64,000 nt of DNA, from positions 1 through 64,000 of the forward strand of contig CAMUBY010000005.1 in NCBI GenBank assembly GCA_947087265.1, given 5' to 3'. Below are positions 60,846 through 64,000 of this stretch, piece by piece. A model generated the notes under the pieces. It was not told where the DNA came from and did not search any database. It worked only from the letters and a program-made list of their open reading frames with translations. The stretch comes from an uncultured Clostridia bacterium. GTDB taxonomy: Bacteria > Bacillota > Clostridia > Christensenellales > Borkfalkiaceae. How positions within the stretch are numbered: the first letter of the stretch is position 1; each line of letters begins with the position of its first letter. The position numbers were made by a program, and so were the translations under genes.

Positions 60846-62618
60846 TTATTTTTCTGAATCTCCCTGTCCGTCACTTTCTTCCGAAGTTTCACTATTTTCT
60901 GCGACGTTGTCATCCGCAGGCTGCTTGTTCTTTTTCTTTGCCGATTTCGCCTGCTTTTTTTCCTCGGCGATACGCCGCTTTTCTGCGATTTTTGCCTGAT
61001 ATTTCGCCTCTTCTTCTTCAAAATTCAAGCCTTTCTTTTTGCACTTTGCTTCAAGTTCTGCTTTTCTTGCTTCGTCGGCAAGGCGATTAGATTCTTCCTC
61101 TTCGAGCCGCAAGCGTTCTTCGGGTTCTATCCAAACCTCTCCGCTTGCAATCGCCGCAGCCTTCTGACGCTCTAAAATCGCCTGTCTGTCGGTCTTCAAG
61201 AATTTTTCCACAAAGAAGAAAATCATAAGCACCGTGCATATACCGTACGCCGCTGTTTCAATCCAGATATAACTGATTGTATTTGCCGTCGCGTTCGCAC
61301 CGCCGCCCGAAATCGCATTGAAAATACCCGTAGCAATGGGCGTTGACGCCGCCATAAGCGAGCTGTAAATACTCATCGTAAGTCCGTCGCAACGGTAACC
61401 GCGTTTCGCCTCGATATGGTCTAACACGTCGGCAATCATGGCAAGAATCATATAGCAGGCAGGTGCGGAGCCTAAACTCTTTAAGGCAACGCCAACCGCC
61501 ACCAAATAGAAATTATCGGGGATAATCCCTGCAATGACGCCGCCGACCGTCGCCGTAACACAGCCGATTAAAACCACGATACGCTTGCCGAATTTTGCAG
61601 AGAGCGGCCAGATAAACGCCATGGCCACCGCCATGGGCACCGCTCCGAGAATATTGATGATTGCCATCGCACCCGAACCGTCTTCCCCGCCGATTGCCGT
61701 ACCCGAAAACTGGTCGGAACAGAAATAGGTAATCGAAAGATTTTTGAACATTCCGCCGAATTGGAACAGCAGGTAAAAAATAATGATAATCCACCAGAAT
61801 TTATCGGAAGCCACCGCTTTCAACTGTTTCTTGACGGAGATTTTTTCCTTCGATACCGTTTTGATATGCATACTCTCTTCGGTGACGCGCTCGCGCGTAA
61901 AATAGTATTGCAATACCGTAAACAGGAACGTAACTACGCCGATTGCAACGAAAGCAATCGTCCAGGCGTCTTTGTTCGGCGTTTCCCAACCGCCCAAAAA
62001 CCAACTGATAATCATGGGGAACACCATACCGCCCGCGCCCATGACGCCGACCGCCGCAAAATTTGCAAACGAAGCAAGCAATCCGCGCTGATTGCTGTTC
62101 CGCGTGGACACGGGAATCAGCGTACTGTTTGCGGTGTTATACAGAGGATATGCAATCGAATAATACAGATTATACGCAATCGCCGTGAGCGCCATCGTTA
62201 AAACGGGCGTATCTGTTCCGTTTCCCATCGGCACAATAAACATGACGATACAGGCGACGCCTAACAGTACCGACGAAAGCAAAATCCACGGCCTTGCTTT
62301 GCCCGCCCTCGTCTTTGTACGCTCAATAAGCTGCCCTGCGATAAGATTACCTGCTACAATCAGAATTGCAGACAGCAGAGGTAACAGTGTAAGGAACAGG
62401 TTAATGGAAGAAGGCAGTTCGCCCCCCACTTTGTAATTTGCAAATAAAATGTCCGTCCAGTATCTGTTTAAGAAGCTGGTAAACAGACCGCTTGCAAGCA
62501 ACGCGCCGAACGGACCGATAAAATAACCGAACAGCATTTCGGGGAGTTTTACGTTCGCCGACTTGACTTTCGTGGAAAGCAGCGGCTTCTCAAACAAACT
62601 TTTTTTGTTTTCCGTCAT
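60846..62618 (-). CDS. GPH-family sugar/cation symporter with long charged tail
   Basis: 590 residues: about 12 transmembrane helices (1-480) of the MFS_2/GPH type (GQLIERTKTRAGKARPWIL after helix 2). A strongly charged cytosolic tail of about 100 residues (EEEEAKYQAKIAEKRRIAEEKKQ) follows, longer than usual. Next to rhaD, so probably takes up L-rhamnose or a related sugar. Confidence 0.88.
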   Translation of the reverse strand: MTENKKSLFEKPLLSTKVKSANVKLPEMLFGYFIGPFGALLASGLFTSFLNRYWTDILFANYKVGGELPSSINLFLTLLPLLSAILIVAGNLIAGQLIERTKTRAGKARPWILLSSVLLGVACIVMFIVPMGNGTDTPVLTMALTAIAYNLYYSIAYPLYNTANSTLIPVSTRNSNQRGLLASFANFAAVGVMGAGGMVFPMIISWFLGGWETPNKDAWTIAFVAIGVVTFLFTVLQYYFTRERVTEESMHIKTVSKEKISVKKQLKAVASDKFWWIIIIFYLLFQFGGMFKNLSITYFCSDQFSGTAIGGEDGSGAMAIINILGAVPMAVAMAFIWPLSAKFGKRIVVLIGCVTATVGGVIAGIIPDNFYLVAVGVALKSLGSAPACYMILAMIADVLDHIEAKRGYRCDGLTMSIYSSLMAASTPIATGIFNAISGGGANATANTISYIWIETAAYGICTVLMIFFFVEKFLKTDRQAILERQKAAAIASGEVWIEPEERLRLEEEESNRLADEARKAELEAKCKKKGLNFEEEEAKYQAKIAEKRRIAEEKKQAKSAKKKNKQPADDNVAENSETSEESDGQGDSEK

Positions 62619-62628
62619 TGCTCTCTCC

Positions 62629-63450
62629 TTATTTTACATTGAGGAAATCTTTTCTGTACTGCACGCCAAAGCGCTTTACAAGTTGTAGCATTTCTTCGTC
62701 CTTAATCGTGTTGATGCGTGGCAGATGCGCCGTGAGCATATAAATCTGCGCCGCTTTTTCCACCGTTTCAATGAGCCCGAATGTTTCATCGAGTGATTTC
62801 CCCGCGCCGTAAACGCCGTGCAACGACCACACAACCACCCTCGACAGGTTCATTTTTTCAGCAGTCGCCTCGCCGATTTCGTTCGTGCCGCAGAGCATCC
62901 AGGGCAGCACCTCCACGCCGTCGGGGAATACGACAATGCACTCCGTGCACATTTCCCAAAGCGTGTGCGTAAACGTTTTGGTGTTGAGTTCATGCACATA
63001 GGTCATGGCAAGCAGGTTCGTGGGGTGCGTGTGCATCACCACTCTGTTTTCGGGGTCAACCTTCAACCGCGTAATGTGGCTCATTAAATGCGCGGGCAAT
63101 TCGCTCGTAAATTTGCCGCCGTCCGAGTAACCCCAAATGAGTTCTGCGGAAACGCCGTCCTTTGCAATGCGGATGAGTCCGAGGTTGTTTTCGGGGTCCT
63201 CTTTCACGTTCTTAAAATATTTGCCCGTACCCGTCACGAGAAAATATTTTCCGACGAGTTCCTTGGCGTCAAACCCGAGCGGAATCGTCCGCAATACTTT
63301 GCTGCAATCGAAATGCTGCTTCACTTCCGCTTCCGGAATCAAATAACTGATATTACCGCCGTTCCGCTCGTCCCAACCCAAACGGTACATATTGTCCGCC
63401 GTCGCGCACAATTCTTTGATAAAACCGATTTTTGAAATTTCTTCCGTCAT
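62629..63450 (-). CDS. rhaD: L-rhamnulose-1-phosphate aldolase
   Basis: 273 residues from ATG 63450 (AAGGAG). Zinc-type class II aldolase: NGGNISY, HTHPTNLLAMTY (zinc His), SLHGVYGAG. Splits rhamnulose 1-phosphate into DHAP and lactaldehyde. Confidence 0.93.
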   Translation of the reverse strand: MTEEISKIGFIKELCATADNMYRLGWDERNGGNISYLIPEAEVKQHFDCSKVLRTIPLGFDAKELVGKYFLVTGTGKYFKNVKEDPENNLGLIRIAKDGVSAELIWGYSDGGKFTSELPAHLMSHITRLKVDPENRVVMHTHPTNLLAMTYVHELNTKTFTHTLWEMCTECIVVFPDGVEVLPWMLCGTNEIGEATAEKMNLSRVVVWSLHGVYGAGKSLDETFGLIETVEKAAQIYMLTAHLPRINTIKDEEMLQLVKRFGVQYRKDFLNVK

Positions 63451-63467
63451 CTTCTTTCTCCTTTTCC

Positions 63468-64000
63468 TCAATATGCCTTGCGGTACAGTGCAAGAAGTTC
63501 CTTTTGGGTAATCTCTCTCGGGTTGCCGCCCGTACACACGTCGGCAAATGCGTCTTTGGAGAGTTGTTCGAGGGCTTCTTCGGGAATTTTAATTTCGCGC
63601 AGCGTCTGCGGAATGTTCAAATCGAGTGAAAGTTTTTTCACTGCCTCGACCGCCGCCTTTGCACCCTCCGCTTTGCTCATACCGGAAACGTCTACGCCCA
63701 TTGCCTTTGCGATATTCACATATTTTTCTTCACTCGAAGGAAGATTGTATTCCATGACGATAGGCAAAAGAAGCGCATTGGCAACACCGTGCGGAATATC
63801 GAACCGCGCGCCGAGCGGGTGCGCCATGGAATGCACGCAGCCGAGCCCCACGTTGGAAAATGCCATTCCCGCAACGTACTGTGCAAGCGCCATATTTTCG
63901 CGCGCAACCATATCTTTACCGTTCTCAACCGCCGCCCGCAGATTTTGGGAAATCAGTTCGATTGCTTTGAGTTCGAACATATCCGAAAGTTCCCACGCGC
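63468..64000 (-). CDS. fucO: Iron-containing alcohol dehydrogenase, FucO/lactaldehyde-reductase-like (partial)
   Basis: C-terminal 177 residues; the start lies right of the window, as the frame is open through 64000 (AWELSDMFELKAIEL). Metal site GCVHSMAHPLGARFDIPHG. Would reduce the lactaldehyde made by RhaD to propanediol. Eighteen bases before rhaD. Confidence 0.88.
   Translation of the reverse strand, partial: AWELSDMFELKAIELISQNLRAAVENGKDMVARENMALAQYVAGMAFSNVGLGCVHSMAHPLGARFDIPHGVANALLLPIVMEYNLPSSEEKYVNIAKAMGVDVSGMSKAEGAKAAVEAVKKLSLDLNIPQTLREIKIPEEALEQLSKDAFADVCTGGNPREITQKELLALYRKAY

Overview
The window looks like chromosome from an uncultured-type gut member of the Bacillota (Clostridia, possibly Christensenellales-like). 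The evidence is consensus sigma-A promoters, AGGAGG-type ribosome binding sites, lipobox proteins with InlB-type repeats, a YlmC/YmxH-type PRC-barrel protein, DnaD/DnaI-type replication proteins, and a Firmicutes-style ACT-PFL gene pair. The genus is inference only.

Layout. (1) 1-2.34 kb: right end of an integrative element with a large serine recombinase. It appears to have cut a lipoprotein gene (2333-2980). (2) 2.3-18.6 kb: cell-surface block. It holds a coiled-coil lipoprotein behind a promoter with a G9 tract in its spacer, a CotH-kinase lipoprotein, a secreted tyrosine-phosphatase lipoprotein, and a two-gene operon. That operon encodes a giant GLUG/FIVAR protein with a C-terminal dockerin and a membrane-anchored protein with a cohesin-like domain. 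(3) 18.9-35.57 kb: a 16.7-kb prophage bounded by 47-bp direct repeats and inserted in the 3' end of tRNA-Val(GAC). It has a Zot-type ATPase, large secreted proteins, many small genes, a tyrosine integrase, a PIN/Phd toxin-antitoxin pair, two XRE repressors each with its own operator-promoter, a hairpin-rich non-coding region, and two putative small RNAs. Its replication protein ends in a DnaI N-terminal-like (helicase-binding) domain that closely matches the end of a host DnaD-like protein at 57.8 kb. (4) 35.7-40.9 kb: a second serine-recombinase element carrying TetR, an Acg-type nitroreductase, a zinc-ribbon protein and a sigma-like protein. The recombinase gene ends inside tRNA-Leu(CAG). 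(5) 40.87-57.68 kb: sixteen protein genes and one tRNA in a single tightly packed minus-strand series (sbcD, sbcC, lepB, ACT/PFL, pepF, dnaB, sua5, ywlE, rpiB, DUF1538/PII and others). (6) 57.8-64 kb: a DnaD-like replication protein, a YlmC-type protein, and an L-rhamnose/L-fucose module (DeoR regulator, GPH transporter, RhaD aldolase, FucO-type reductase running off the edge).

How the parts work together. The prophage looks like a filamentous-phage (inovirus)-like element, because Zot-type morphogenesis sits next to large secreted proteins. It departs from the usual inovirus plan: it has a two-winged-helix initiator with a helicase-recruitment tail and no recognisable rolling-circle Rep. Leftward transcription appears to start from perfect TTGACA-17-TATAAT promoters overlapped by repressor operators. 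The surface block suggests a cohesin-dockerin-like way of holding a giant adhesin, plus promoter-level phase variation. All assignments are from reading the sequence. No database searches were run.
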